Positions 1 to 9,003 of a stretch of DNA of 64,000 bases are shown here, piece by piece (within the stretch, counting starts at the first letter, position 1; every line of letters starts with the position of its first letter). The position numbers and the translations under genes are program-made. A model generated the notes under the pieces. It was not told where the DNA came from and ran no database searches. It was given only the letters and a program-made list of their open reading frames with translations. Where the stretch lies: assembly GCF_002270355.1 (NCBI RefSeq), contig NZ_NJFZ01000005.1:433501-497500 (forward strand), read 5' to 3'. Source of the DNA: Flectobacillus sp. BAB-3569. Its GTDB lineage: Bacteria; Bacteroidota; Bacteroidia; Cytophagales; Spirosomataceae.

Positions 1-401
1 CAGCAAACCCTTCACCTCCAATCGGTCCTGCTTTGGGTTCTAAGGGTTTGAATATCATGGAGTTCTGTAAGCAGTTCAATGCCAGAACACAAGATAAACC
101 AGGTGTTATCCTACCTGTATTAATTACTTACTACAAAGACAAATCATTTGATTTCGTAGTAAAAACTCCTCCTGCTCCAATCTTGATTTTGGAAGCTGCT
201 AAGGTGAAAATTGGTTCAGCTCAGCCAAACTTGAAAAAAGTTGGTTCTGTAACTTGGGACCAAGTACGTACAATTGCTGAAACTAAAATGCCAGACTTGA
301 ACTGCTTTACAGTAGAAGCAGCAATGAGCATGGTAGCAGGTACAGCTCGTTCTATGGGTATCACAGTTACAGGAGAAAACCTTTCTAATTTGAAGGTTTG
401 A
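1..401 (+). CDS. rplK: 50S ribosomal protein L11 (5' end missing)
   Basis: Ribosomal protein L11 of the large-subunit GTPase-associated centre, which binds 23S rRNA and contacts elongation factors. The window opens inside the gene. The frame is open from base 3 and reads [12 protein letters not shown], followed by [11 protein letters not shown], both hallmark motifs of the L11 N-terminal domain. The C-terminal rRNA-binding domain runs to the TGA at 399-401. Only roughly the first 15-20 residues are missing. An apparent TTG start at 33 is internal and not real. It is the first visible gene of the rplK-rplA-rplJ-rplL series. The gap to rplA is 95 bp and carries an AT-rich repeat. What lies upstream cannot be seen, but secE-nusG, its usual upstream neighbour, is at 47.7-48.5 kb. 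Confidence 0.97.
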   Translation, partial: ANPSPPIGPALGSKGLNIMEFCKQFNARTQDKPGVILPVLITYYKDKSFDFVVKTPPAPILILEAAKVKIGSAQPNLKKVGSVTWDQVRTIAETKMPDLNCFTVEAAMSMVAGTARSMGITVTGENLSNLKV

Positions 402-451
402 TGATTTGGAAATGAGAAGATTGAAAAATACGTCATTTCAAAATCTAAACT

Positions 452-485
452 TTTTCAAATTAGCACATTTTCAAATTTTCAAATT
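452..485. repeat. AT-rich intergenic repeat (TTTTCAAATTT type)
   Basis: The rplK-rplA spacer contains two overlapping copies of TTTTCAAATT separated by AGCACA. The 18-mer at 468-485 recurs in reverse complement at 22328-22345, just after rpsL. Two such exact matches in different ribosomal operons suggest a small dispersed intergenic repeat family rather than a gene-specific control site. Confidence 0.5.
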
Positions 486-496
486 GAAAAGAAATA

Positions 497-1195
497 ATGG
501 CTAAGTTAACAAAGAAACAAAAAGAGGCTCTTTCGAAATACGACAAGACGCAAGCGTACTCACTTACGCAAGCGGCTCAGATTTTGAAAGAGATTTCATA
601 TACGAAATTCGATAGTTCAGTAGACATCGACGTTCGTTTGGGGGTTGACCCTCGTAAAGCCGACCAAATGGTACGTGGCGTAGTAGCGTTGCCTCACGGT
701 ACAGGTAAAGATGTACGTGTATTAGTACTTTGTACTCCTGACAAAGAAGAGGAAGCTAAAGCTGCTGGTGCTGATTTCGTTGGTTTGGATGAATATATCC
801 AAAAAATCGAAAAAGGTTGGACAGACATTGATGTAATCATTACTATGCCAACTGTAATGGCTAAAATCGGTCGTTTAGGTCGTGTTTTAGGTCCACGTGG
901 TTTGATGCCAAACCCTAAGTCAGGTACTGTGACTTTGGAAGTAGGTCAAGCTGTGAAAGAAGTGAAAGCTGGTAAAATCGACTTCAAAGTTGACAAAACT
1001 GGTATCATCCACACTTCAATTGGTAAGGTTTCATTCGAACCTTCTAAATTGGCTGAAAACGCTCAAGAATTGATCAACACTTTGTTGAAATTGAAGCCAT
1101 CTTCAGCTAAAGGTACATACGTTCAGTCAATCAACTTGTCTTCAACGATGTCTCCAGGTGTTCAAATTGACAAAGCAACAGTTAACGGTTTGTAA
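497..1195 (+). CDS. rplA: 50S ribosomal protein L1
   Basis: Ribosomal protein L1 (232 aa, normal length), which forms the mobile L1 stalk at the E site and in many bacteria represses its own operon by binding its mRNA. The N-terminus ([15 protein letters not shown]), the central [12 protein letters not shown] segment and the signature [10 protein letters not shown] near residues 140-150 are typical of L1. The ATG at 497 is the only sensible start. The gene is followed after 2 nt by rplJ, so the two are translationally close. Codon use is strongly biased toward CGT, GGT and AAC, as expected for a highly expressed gene. Confidence 0.98.
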   Translation: MAKLTKKQKEALSKYDKTQAYSLTQAAQILKEISYTKFDSSVDIDVRLGVDPRKADQMVRGVVALPHGTGKDVRVLVLCTPDKEEEAKAAGADFVGLDEYIQKIEKGWTDIDVIITMPTVMAKIGRLGRVLGPRGLMPNPKSGTVTLEVGQAVKEVKAGKIDFKVDKTGIIHTSIGKVSFEPSKLAENAQELINTLLKLKPSSAKGTYVQSINLSSTMSPGVQIDKATVNGL

Positions 1196-1197
1196 TC

Positions 1198-1731
1198 ATG
1201 ACGAGAGAAGAAAAAGCAGTCATTATTGGTGAGTTGAGCGAAAAGTTCGCTGCTACTCCATACTTCTACATCACTGATACCGGCGGGTTGACCGTTGCAG
1301 AAGTAAACGCATTCAGAAGACTTTGTTTTCAACGTGGTTTAGAATACCGTGTTGTTAAAAATACTTTGATTGCTAAAGCACTTGAAACAACTGGTGTTGA
1401 TTACAGTGCTTTCAATGGAACAGTTTTGAAAGGTTTGTCAGGTGTTATTTTTTCACCAGAAAACCCTAAAACTCCAGCTAAATTAATCAAAGACTTCAAA
1501 AAAGAAGCTGGTAAAGATAAAATCCGTTTCAAAGGAGCATCTATCGAAGGTGGTTTGTTCATCGGAGAAGATCAATTAGTAGCTCTAGAAAATGTGAAGT
1601 CAAAACAAGAGATGATTGGCGACATCATTGGATTGTTGCAATCTCCTGCGAAAAACGTTGTTTCTGCTCTTCAAAGCAGTGGAGGCAAATTGGCAGGTAT
1701 CTTGAAAACTTTGTCAGAAAGAGAAGGATAA
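1198..1731 (+). CDS. rplJ: 50S ribosomal protein L10
   Basis: Ribosomal protein L10 (177 aa), base of the L7/L12 stalk. The N-terminal RNA-binding domain (EEKAVIIGELSEKF, then GLTVAEVNAFRR and YRVVKNTL) and the C-terminal helix that binds L7/L12 dimers (AKNVVSALQSSGGKLAGILK) are both present. It starts 2 nt after the rplA stop. In many bacteria L10 with L12 represses the rplJL mRNA. No leader separates it from rplA here, so any such control would act from within the rplA-rplJ message. The 115-nt rplJ-rplL spacer contains small imperfect hairpins, for example GACCA/TGGTC near 1737. Confidence 0.98.
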   Translation: MTREEKAVIIGELSEKFAATPYFYITDTGGLTVAEVNAFRRLCFQRGLEYRVVKNTLIAKALETTGVDYSAFNGTVLKGLSGVIFSPENPKTPAKLIKDFKKEAGKDKIRFKGASIEGGLFIGEDQLVALENVKSKQEMIGDIIGLLQSPAKNVVSALQSSGGKLAGILKTLSEREG

Positions 1732-1846
1732 TAATAGACCATTGGTCATTCTTCCTTGAAGGCATACTCTTTGAAAGAGGCTTCCAAGCACAATATAACG
1801 CATATTAGTAAATCAAAATCGTAAACAATTAAAATCTATTAATAAA

Positions 1847-2227
1847 ATGGCAGATTTAAAAGCATTCGCTGAACAATTAGTAAACTTGACAGTTAAAGAA
1901 GTTAATGAATTAGCAGCTATCTTGAAAGATGAGTATGGTATCGAACCTGCTGCTGCTGCTGCAGTTGTTGTAGCTGGTGGTGGTGCTGGTGATGCTGCTG
2001 AAGCTCCTGCTGAGAAAACTTCTTTCGACGTAATCTTGAAAGCTGCTGGTGCTAACAAATTGGCAGTAGTTAAATTGGTTAAAGACTTAACTGGTCTTGG
2101 CTTGAAAGAAGCTAAAGAAGTAGTTGATGGCGCTCCTAAAGCTATCAAAGAAGGCGTTTCTAAAGAAGAAGCTGAAGGCTTGAAAAAATCTTTAGAAGAA
2201 GCTGGTGCTGAAGTTGAAGTTAAGTAA
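1847..2227 (+). CDS. rplL: 50S ribosomal protein L7/L12
   Basis: Ribosomal protein L7/L12 (126 aa), the multicopy stalk protein that recruits translational GTPases. The N-terminal dimerisation domain ([19 protein letters not shown]) is followed by an Ala/Gly-rich hinge around residues 45-60. The conserved C-terminal domain contains [21 protein letters not shown] and [15 protein letters not shown]. The acidic, lysine- and alanine-rich composition is typical. A strong intrinsic terminator follows 23 bp after the stop, so this transcript largely ends before rpoB, unlike the usual continuous rplL-rpoB layout. Confidence 0.98.
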   Translation: MADLKAFAEQLVNLTVKEVNELAAILKDEYGIEPAAAAAVVVAGGGAGDAAEAPAEKTSFDVILKAAGANKLAVVKLVKDLTGLGLKEAKEVVDGAPKAIKEGVSKEEAEGLKKSLEEAGAEVEVK

Positions 2228-2250
2228 TTAACACAATATACAGTATAAGA

Positions 2251-2284
2251 AAAGAGTCATAACCTTAGGTTATGGCTCTTTTTG
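2251..2284 (+). terminator. Rho-independent terminator after rplL
   Basis: A 14-bp stem (2251-2264 with 2268-2281, one G-U pair) with a TTA loop is followed by a short T-run. It closes the rplK-rplL unit. Confidence 0.9.
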
Positions 2285-2397
2285 CTTTATATCAACTTTT
2301 ACTAATGATTTTAATCTTTCATTTGTACAAGAATTAGTCCTGCATGAAGGTTTGCTATTATGTTGGATTAGTACTCTAAAACTGATTAATCTAAAAT

Positions 2398-2440
2398 CAA
2401 ACATCCGATATCCCCAATATTCGGGTATCTCTCATGTTTG
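2398..2440. repeat. Hairpin in the rplL/doxX convergent gap
   Basis: CAAACAT (2398-2404) pairs with ATGTTTG (2434-2440), and GATATCC with GGGTATC pairs inside, giving an interrupted hairpin 10 bp beyond the doxX stop codon. It may terminate doxX on the minus strand, although the T-tract is weak. The 13-mer ACATCCGATATCC at 2401-2413 recurs at 49722-49734, so this may instead be a dispersed repeat. Confidence 0.45.
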
Positions 2441-2449
2441 TGTTTATCT

Positions 2450-2893
2450 TTAATTCCTTTTGGGTGTATTCCTTTTGACAAACTCATCAAAAGAGAATCC
2501 TCCAGAACCTATTACTGAAAATACCATAAGCATAATTAAAACAAATACCGATAACCATAACTCAGAGTTTAAATAACTAAAGCCATTTCTGAGGTTAGTG
2601 AAGAAAACTGCTACAATCATGATAGGAAGTTGTGCGATTGATGCTGTACGGGTAAGACATCCCAGCATAATCATGAGCCCTCCTACTAAATGTGCAAATG
2701 CTACATAATGCACTGCCACAACTGTCCACGCATTAAAATGTAATCCCTGAATTAAAGTCGCAAGATAAGTGGTATCACCTATAAAGCTAACCCCTTTCAT
2801 GAAAAGCAAAACACCCAAAAAAATACGTACGATGTCGAGCCAAGCTGGATGATGCGTATCACCCCAGTGCTCAATTTGTTCGAGAGTTGACAT
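2450..2893 (-). CDS. DoxX-family membrane protein
   Basis: Small integral membrane protein (147 aa) of the DoxX/TQO-small-subunit type. Four hydrophobic segments are visible. The first (about residues 19-37) begins with the family-typical LDIVRIFLGVLLFMKG. A central segment, HYVAFAHLVGGLMIMLG, carries the His and Gly positions common in DoxX proteins. The biochemical role of this family is mostly unknown, with some members linked to thiosulfate:quinone oxidoreduction or redox defence. The gene is on the minus strand, placed between rplL and rpoB, which are normally adjacent. Start ATG at 2893. The family is recognised with good confidence, but no specific function can be given. Confidence 0.85.
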   Translation of the reverse strand: MSTLEQIEHWGDTHHPAWLDIVRIFLGVLLFMKGVSFIGDTTYLATLIQGLHFNAWTVVAVHYVAFAHLVGGLMIMLGCLTRTASIAQLPIMIVAVFFTNLRNGFSYLNSELWLSVFVLIMLMVFSVIGSGGFSFDEFVKRNTPKRN

Positions 2894-3348
2894 AGTTGTA
2901 AAAGGTTTGATTTAGAGGAAGTTAAATGTTTTAAATGACAATGTCAAGTATATCTGAAGATGAATCTTTCAAACAAGTGGTAGCTGTCACCAAGTGCATT
3001 TTTAACGAGTTTTGGGCGTTATAATCCATTTTTCTCATAACTCCAAATTTTCTTGCTAAAAACTTGATAATCAAAGATTAATTTAATAATTTTGCAGGCT
3101 ATCAAAGATTTTACGGATTTTGTATCCCATTTGATAAGTACTTGGTTCCGAAACACTTTTCTTTTTTCGTAGGAAGATTAGCAAAGGGAAACAATGATAC
3201 TCACATCTACGAGGCTCCATTTGGCACAAAAGCCAAACTTGTCAGTTTTGCAAAGAAAAACCTTGCTTACCATTCTTTGCTCATTGATACCAACTGGTAA
3301 CAGTAAACTTTTACAGTAAACTTCAAAACAGTAACAGCCTTGGCACAC
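2894..3348. other. doxX-rpoB intergenic region with long rpoB leader
   Basis: About 450 bp without a convincing gene. It holds the rpoB promoter (3064-3094) and a leader of roughly 245 nt. The leader contains a 41-codon open frame, 3194-3319 (starting MILTSTRLH), with no recognisable similarity. It also has a direct repeat ACAGTAAACTT at about 3300 and 3313, immediately before rpoB. Whether this leader has a regulatory function is unknown. Confidence 0.6.
3064..3094 (+). promoter_or_regulatory. Predicted rpoB promoter (Bacteroidota type)
   Basis: TTG at 3064-3066, 20 bp, then TAATTTTG at 3087-3094. This matches the Bacteroidota primary sigma consensus TTTG / TAnnTTTG. It would give rpoB its own start, separate from the rplL transcript. 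Confidence 0.65.
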
Positions 3349-6300
3349 ATGACAAACACTGGCAGACTCGCGTTCGCCAAAGTTAAGAATTTGCTTGAGT
3401 ACCCAGACTTCTTGGATATTCAGGTGAAGTCATTTCAGGAGTTTTTCCAATTGGAAACTCCTGCTGAAAATCGTAATGACGAGGGTCTATTTAAGGTTTT
3501 TGCAGAGAACTTCCCTATCGCGGATTCTCGTGAAAACTTTGTTCTCGAATTTATTGACTATTCGGTTGACCCTCCAAAATATTCGGTAGATGAGTGTATC
3601 GACCGTGGTCTTACTTACTCAGTACCTTTAAAAGCGAAACTTCGTTTGATCTGTAACGATGACGACAACGAAGATTTCGAAACTATTGAGCAAGAAGTAT
3701 TCTTAGGAAATATTCCTTACATGACTGAGCGTGGCTCATTCGTAATCAACGGAGCTGAGCGTGTAATTGTGTCGCAATTGCACCGTTCTCCAGGGGTATT
3801 CTTCTCTCAAAGCCGTCACACAAACGGTACAAAATTGTACTCAGCACGTATCATTCCTTTCAAAGGTTCTTGGATTGAATTTGCTACTGACGTAAACAAC
3901 GTAATGTATGCTTACATCGACCGTAAGAAAAAGTTCCCTGTAACAACTCTTTTACGTGCGATTGGTTTTGGTTCAGATAAAGAAATCTTAGACTTGTTTG
4001 GCCTTTCTGAAGAAGTTAGAGCTGACCAAGCTACTTTGAAAAAAGCAGTAGGTCGTCGTTTGGCTGCAAGGGTATTGAGAACTTGGCAAGAAGACTTCGT
4101 GGATGAGGATACTGGTGAAGTAGTATCTATCGACCGTAACGAAGTATTGTTGGAACGTGACTCTGTTATTTCTGCAAATGACATCGAAACAATTTTAGAT
4201 GCAGGTCTTGATACAATCATTCTTCACAAAGAAGATATGAACGTAAACGATTATAATATCATTTATAATACGTTACAAAAAGACTCTTCAAACTCTGAAA
4301 AAGAAGCGGTTGAGCAAATTTACCGTCAGTTGCGTAATACAGAAGCACCTGATGAGCAAACAGCTCGTGATATTATCCAAAACTTGTTCTTCTCTGACAA
4401 ACGTTACGATTTAGGTGAGGTTGGTCGTTATAGAATTAACAAGAAATTGGGACATGATATTCCGATGGAAACAAAAGTATTGACGAAAGATGATATCATC
4501 TCAATCGTTAAATACTTAATCGGTTTGATCAACTCAAAAGCTGTAGTCGATGATATTGACCACTTATCAAACCGTCGTGTTCGTACTGTAGGTGAGCAAT
4601 TATATGCTCAGTTTGGTGTAGGTTTGGCTCGTATGGCTCGTACAATCAAAGAACGTATGAACGTTCGTGATAACGAAGACTTCAAGCCAGTTGATTTGAT
4701 CAACGCTCGTACGCTTTCATCAGTAATCAACTCATTCTTCGGAACCAACCAACTTTCTCAGTTCATGGACCAAACAAACCCATTGGCTGAGATTACTCAC
4801 AAGCGTCGTTTGTCGGCCCTTGGACCTGGTGGTCTCTCTCGCGAACGTGCAGGTTTTGAGGTTCGTGACGTTCACTATACGCACTACGGTCGTCTTTGTA
4901 CGATTGAAACTCCTGAAGGTCCAAACATCGGTTTGATTTCATCACTTTGCGTTCACGCGAAAATCAACTCGATGGGCTTTATTGAAACACCTTACCGTGT
5001 TGTTGAAGGAGGTAAAGTTCAGGTAGACCAAGTTCATTATTTGACAGCAGAAGAAGAAGATGGTAAAAACATCATTCAGGCAAATGCTTCTTATGGTGAT
5101 GATGGTTTGTTTGAAAGCGATCGTGTAAAAGCTCGTTTTGAAGGTGACTTCCCAAGAGTTGACCCACAAGAGGCTCAATTCATGGACGTTGCTCCAAACC
5201 AAATTGTATCAGTTGCAGCATCTTTGATTCCATTCTTGGAGCATGATGATGCCAACCGTGCCTTGATGGGTTCAAACATGCAACGTCAGGCCGTACCATT
5301 GTTGCGCCCTGAAGCTCCTATCGTAGGTACAGGTCTTGAAGCACGTGTAGCACTTGACTCTCGCACATTGGTTGTGGCAGAAGCAGATGGTGTTATTGCT
5401 TATGTAGACAGTATCAAAATCGTTGTAAAATACGATATGTCTCCTAATGAGTACTTAGTAAGCTTTGAAGGTGATACAAAAGAATACAAATTGATTAAGT
5501 TCCGTAGAACTAACCAGGATACTACAATCAACTTGAAGCCAATTGTTCGTAAAGGACAACGTGTGAAAAAAGGAGAAGCACTTTGTGAAGGTTATGCAAC
5601 ACAACAAGGTGAATTGGCACTTGGACGTAACATGAAAGTAGCCTTCATGCCTTGGCAAGGTTACAACTTCGAGGATGCGATTGTAATTTCTGAGAAAGTT
5701 GTTCGTGATGATATCTTTACTTCAATCCACATTGAAGAATTCGAGCTAGAAGTTCGTGATACAAAACGTGGAGAAGAAGAATTAACAGCTGAGATTCCTA
5801 ACGTTTCTGAAGAAACTGTGAAGAACTTAGATGAAAACGGTGTAGTACGTGTAGGTTCTGAGGTAAAAGAAGGAGATATCCTTATTGGTAAAATCACTCC
5901 AAAAGGAGAGTCTGATCCAACTCCAGAAGAAAAACTACTTCGTGCTATCTTCGGTGATAAAGCTGGTGATGTGAAGGATGCTTCTAAGAAAGCGCCACCA
6001 TCATTGAAAGGTGTTGTTATCGATACCAAATTGTTCAGCCGTCCTAAGAAAGACAAAGACGAGCGTGAGAAAGCGAAGAAAGAATTGGCAATTTTGTCAA
6101 AACAATTGTCAAGAGACCTTACTTCTATCCGTGCCACGATGATAGGCAAGATGGTTGAATTGTTAGAAGGTAAAACTTGTAACGGTATCAAACATAAATT
6201 CGGTTCGGTTATCCTTGAAAAAGGAATCAAGTTTACAGCTCGTAACATCGAAGAAGCATTGTTCCCAGCTAAAAACTTGTACCGTGACGATAGCTCATAT

Positions 6301-7209
6301 AGCGTTCCTGAAGAGGCTAACTTATTGGCTGACTTGATTTTGGAAGAAGCTAGTGATGATGATACTGCCAACAAATTGTTGTTACAATTAGTGAAAAACT
6401 ACAACGTTCGTCGTAACGAATTAGTAGGTCGCTTCAAACGTGAGAGATTCGTATTAGAAGTAGGAGACGAATTGCCAGCAGGTATCGTGAAATTGGCGAA
6501 AGTATATATCGCTAAGAAACGTAAGTTGAAAGTGGGTGACAAAATGGCGGGTCGCCACGGTAACAAAGGGGTTGTAGCCCGTATTGTACGTGACGAAGAT
6601 ATGCCATTCTTAGAAGACGGAACTCCAGTAGACATCGTGTTGAACCCACTAGGGGTACCTTCACGTATGAACATCGGTCAGATTTATGAAACAGTATTGG
6701 CTTGGGCAGGTGAAAAATTGAACAAGAAATACGCTACTCCAATCTTTGACGGTGCTACAGAAGCTGAAGTTGCTCACGAATTGACATTAGCAGGATTGCC
6801 AGCTTGGGGTCGTACATACTTGTACAATGGTCTTAGCGGTGAGCGTTTTGATCAACCAGTAACAGTAGGTATTATTTACATGCTGAAATTGGGTCACTTA
6901 GTAGATGACAAAATGCACGCACGTTCAATCGGACCATACTCATTGATTACGCAACAACCTCTTGGTGGTAAAGCACAATTTGGTGGTCAGCGTTTTGGTG
7001 AAATGGAGGTTTGGGCACTCGAAGCGTTTGGTGCTGCTAATATCCTTCAAGAAATTTTGACAGTTAAATCCGATGACGTAGTAGGTCGTGCAAAAGCATA
7101 CGAAGCTATCGTTAAAGGTGAAAACATGCCAAAACCAGGTATTCCAGAATCATTCAACGTATTGATCCACGAACTAAGAGGTTTAGCACTAGAAATTACG
7201 TTAGAGTAA
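3349..7209 (+). CDS. rpoB: DNA-directed RNA polymerase subunit beta
   Basis: RNA polymerase beta subunit. It contains all expected landmarks: [16 protein letters not shown], rifampicin cluster I ([20 protein letters not shown]), [13 protein letters not shown], and the C-terminal [21 protein letters not shown] place the start at ATG 3349 (MTNTGRLAF), giving 1286 residues. A TTG at 3340 would add three residues. In rifampicin cluster II the residue corresponding to E. coli Pro564 is Thr ([10 protein letters not shown], codon 4900-4902), which is unusual. The stop at 7207-7209 is followed after only 3 nt by an unrelated membrane-protein gene instead of rpoC. Confidence 0.98.
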   Translation: MTNTGRLAFAKVKNLLEYPDFLDIQVKSFQEFFQLETPAENRNDEGLFKVFAENFPIADSRENFVLEFIDYSVDPPKYSVDECIDRGLTYSVPLKAKLRLICNDDDNEDFETIEQEVFLGNIPYMTERGSFVINGAERVIVSQLHRSPGVFFSQSRHTNGTKLYSARIIPFKGSWIEFATDVNNVMYAYIDRKKKFPVTTLLRAIGFGSDKEILDLFGLSEEVRADQATLKKAVGRRLAARVLRTWQEDFVDEDTGEVVSIDRNEVLLERDSVISANDIETILDAGLDTIILHKEDMNVNDYNIIYNTLQKDSSNSEKEAVEQIYRQLRNTEAPDEQTARDIIQNLFFSDKRYDLGEVGRYRINKKLGHDIPMETKVLTKDDIISIVKYLIGLINSKAVVDDIDHLSNRRVRTVGEQLYAQFGVGLARMARTIKERMNVRDNEDFKPVDLINARTLSSVINSFFGTNQLSQFMDQTNPLAEITHKRRLSALGPGGLSRERAGFEVRDVHYTHYGRLCTIETPEGPNIGLISSLCVHAKINSMGFIETPYRVVEGGKVQVDQVHYLTAEEEDGKNIIQANASYGDDGLFESDRVKARFEGDFPRVDPQEAQFMDVAPNQIVSVAASLIPFLEHDDANRALMGSNMQRQAVPLLRPEAPIVGTGLEARVALDSRTLVVAEADGVIAYVDSIKIVVKYDMSPNEYLVSFEGDTKEYKLIKFRRTNQDTTINLKPIVRKGQRVKKGEALCEGYATQQGELALGRNMKVAFMPWQGYNFEDAIVISEKVVRDDIFTSIHIEEFELEVRDTKRGEEELTAEIPNVSEETVKNLDENGVVRVGSEVKEGDILIGKITPKGESDPTPEEKLLRAIFGDKAGDVKDASKKAPPSLKGVVIDTKLFSRPKKDKDEREKAKKELAILSKQLSRDLTSIRATMIGKMVELLEGKTCNGIKHKFGSVILEKGIKFTARNIEEALFPAKNLYRDDSSYSVPEEANLLADLILEEASDDDTANKLLLQLVKNYNVRRNELVGRFKRERFVLEVGDELPAGIVKLAKVYIAKKRKLKVGDKMAGRHGNKGVVARIVRDEDMPFLEDGTPVDIVLNPLGVPSRMNIGQIYETVLAWAGEKLNKKYATPIFDGATEAEVAHELTLAGLPAWGRTYLYNGLSGERFDQPVTVGIIYMLKLGHLVDDKMHARSIGPYSLITQQPLGGKAQFGGQRFGEMEVWALEAFGAANILQEILTVKSDDVVGRAKAYEAIVKGENMPKPGIPESFNVLIHELRGLALEITLE

Positions 7210-7212
7210 TAA

Positions 7213-8859
7213 ATGACAAGGAAACTAGGTGTTTGTTTACTAGGTATAATACCTCCATTGCTGTTTGCCTACTTCTGTTTTTATCATACACAGAATCTTG
7301 TGATATATGATGACTACACGATGGTTGCAGGAGCATTTTTAGGAGAACTAAAAGCATCAACTTTTAGCGAAAAACTTACCGCATTGTTTGCACAGCACAA
7401 TGAGTATCGTTTTCCTATTTTGACGCTGATGAGTATGTTTCAATACAAGGTATTTGGTCAGATTCATTTCAACTATTACCCTTATATAGGAGACTTCTCA
7501 TTGTTAGGATTGTATTTAGTAGTGTATAGTACCTTCAGAAGAGTTGAAAGTAGTAGTAAGCTGTTGCCAATGGTATATCTTATGTTTCCTTTACATATTT
7601 ATATCATTATTACTTGGGCAAACTCTTCTTGTCAGTACTTATGGGCATTGTTTTATAGTATTTGGACAGTATATCTGTTGTTACAGAAAAATTCTAAGTG
7701 GAATTATCTTGCATTTGGAGCTGTATTAATGGGCATTTTTTCCTTTGGTAGTGGCATCTTTGCCCTACCATTGGGAGCTGTCATTTTATTAGTAGAAAAG
7801 AAATATAAGCTGCTATTGGCGTGGGTGGCTTATGCGGCGATAATAGTCGGATTCTATTTTCATGGTTACCAAAAGCAACCATTTATTGAATTAGGACTAA
7901 AGACGTTTCAAGAGCATCCAACTTATATTCCTTTAGGGTTTTTGTACATTTGGGGTGGATGGGCTGATTTATCCTTGTCGGCATTGAGTTTTTGGAAGGC
8001 TACAGTACCAGGTATAGCAGGGTTTTTGACTCTACTTTTGGTATTTTTTGTTTTGTGGAAGTCTTTTCTCAATATGAGAGCAAAAGACCACACTGAACGT
8101 TTTGTAGCATCATTTACATTTTATGCACTTGGATACCTGCTTTTCACAACCAGTGTAATCGCATTTGGTCGAACAGGAAGTGATCCAGAATTTACGATGT
8201 TAGTTTCCAATCATCGTTATTATGCTTTCATGGCACTGGCGTTGGTGTATGGATATTTTGTGATGAATGTAAGGTATGCACATTTTGCTAAAATTGCTTT
8301 AGGATTTTCTATGGCAGTCTTCTTTTTAGGATATGCAAAATTTTGGGGACTAATGTCCTCGCGTGCCAAACTTTTAGCCGCAGTAACATTTAATCATTAT
8401 TATGATGGTGTTCCTCCTACTCATCCACACTATAACCCATTCTACTTTATCAAAAAGACGAACGATTCGTTAATGAATCATTATAAAGCTTATGTTTTTC
8501 CAGCAACACCTTTACACAAAGAATGGAAGTCATTTGCTGAAAAACCGACTTTTGAGAAGGAAACCTTGACTTTGCAATCTGTGGTAACAGATTCCACATT
8601 GACATTAGACGGTAATAATCTAGAGCAATCTGGACTTAGTGGAACTTATTATCTGTTGAAGTCGAAAGAACATTTATTTGTATATAATCCAAGTAGAGTT
8701 CAGTTGGCATCAAAAAAACCTTATTTGCAAAGCTCAGAATACAATACGATTATATCAAAAAGCGAACTGTACAAAGGATCTTACGAGTTAATCTTGTGTG
8801 ATTATCAGGAGTCAAAAGCAAAATATTATAAGACAAATCTTACTTGGAATGTTTTATAA
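7213..8859 (+). CDS. Polytopic membrane protein, possible GT-C-type glycosyltransferase, inserted between rpoB and rpoC
   Basis: Uncharacterised 548-aa inner-membrane protein. About 10 hydrophobic segments span residues 5-400, followed by a roughly 150-residue soluble C-terminal part. After the first membrane segment comes an acidic motif, YDDYTMVAG (about residue 34). This position and type resemble the first-loop Asp/Glu motif of GT-C fold glycosyltransferases, and SNHRYYAF near residue 335 also recalls such proteins. This is inference from topology, not a confident family match. It begins 3 nt after the rpoB stop and so is probably cotranscribed. Its codons (AGA, AAT, TTA) look much less optimised than those of rpoB and rpoC, consistent with low expression or a later insertion. 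An ATG at 7213 is the start. Confidence 0.6.
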   Translation: MTRKLGVCLLGIIPPLLFAYFCFYHTQNLVIYDDYTMVAGAFLGELKASTFSEKLTALFAQHNEYRFPILTLMSMFQYKVFGQIHFNYYPYIGDFSLLGLYLVVYSTFRRVESSSKLLPMVYLMFPLHIYIIITWANSSCQYLWALFYSIWTVYLLLQKNSKWNYLAFGAVLMGIFSFGSGIFALPLGAVILLVEKKYKLLLAWVAYAAIIVGFYFHGYQKQPFIELGLKTFQEHPTYIPLGFLYIWGGWADLSLSALSFWKATVPGIAGFLTLLLVFFVLWKSFLNMRAKDHTERFVASFTFYALGYLLFTTSVIAFGRTGSDPEFTMLVSNHRYYAFMALALVYGYFVMNVRYAHFAKIALGFSMAVFFLGYAKFWGLMSSRAKLLAAVTFNHYYDGVPPTHPHYNPFYFIKKTNDSLMNHYKAYVFPATPLHKEWKSFAEKPTFEKETLTLQSVVTDSTLTLDGNNLEQSGLSGTYYLLKSKEHLFVYNPSRVQLASKKPYLQSSEYNTIISKSELYKGSYELILCDYQESKAKYYKTNLTWNVL

Positions 8860-8935
8860 ATAATTAGTTTTTTTCATAAGTGATTAAGTATCCTCGCTAA
8901 ATCGTAAGGTTGTTTTTCTGAAAGTCAATTAACAA

Positions 8936-8965
8936 GGAGAAATAATACCATGTGTTAATTTCTCC
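8936..8965 (+). other. Hairpin in the leader of rpoC
   Basis: GGAGAAAT (8936-8943) pairs perfectly with ATTTCTCC (8958-8965) about 40 nt before rpoC. No T-run follows, so it is more likely an mRNA structure or processing site than a terminator. I see no good promoter in the 144-bp gap, so rpoC probably depends on read-through from rpoB. Confidence 0.45.
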
Positions 8966-9003
8966 AAACCCTTAGATATTTTAAATTAAAAACAGATTTA
9001 AAA

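Noticed and set aside
1813..2148. Minus-strand frame opposite rplL
   Set aside because: Ala/Ser-rich mirror of the L7/L12 hinge, with no independent support.
3194..3319. 41-codon open frame in the rpoB leader
   Set aside because: No family features and codon use is not like neighbouring genes. Kept only as a remark on the leader.
5661..6374. 237-codon minus-strand frame inside rpoB
   Set aside because: Shadow of the strongly biased rpoB coding sequence, Ser-rich and without family features.
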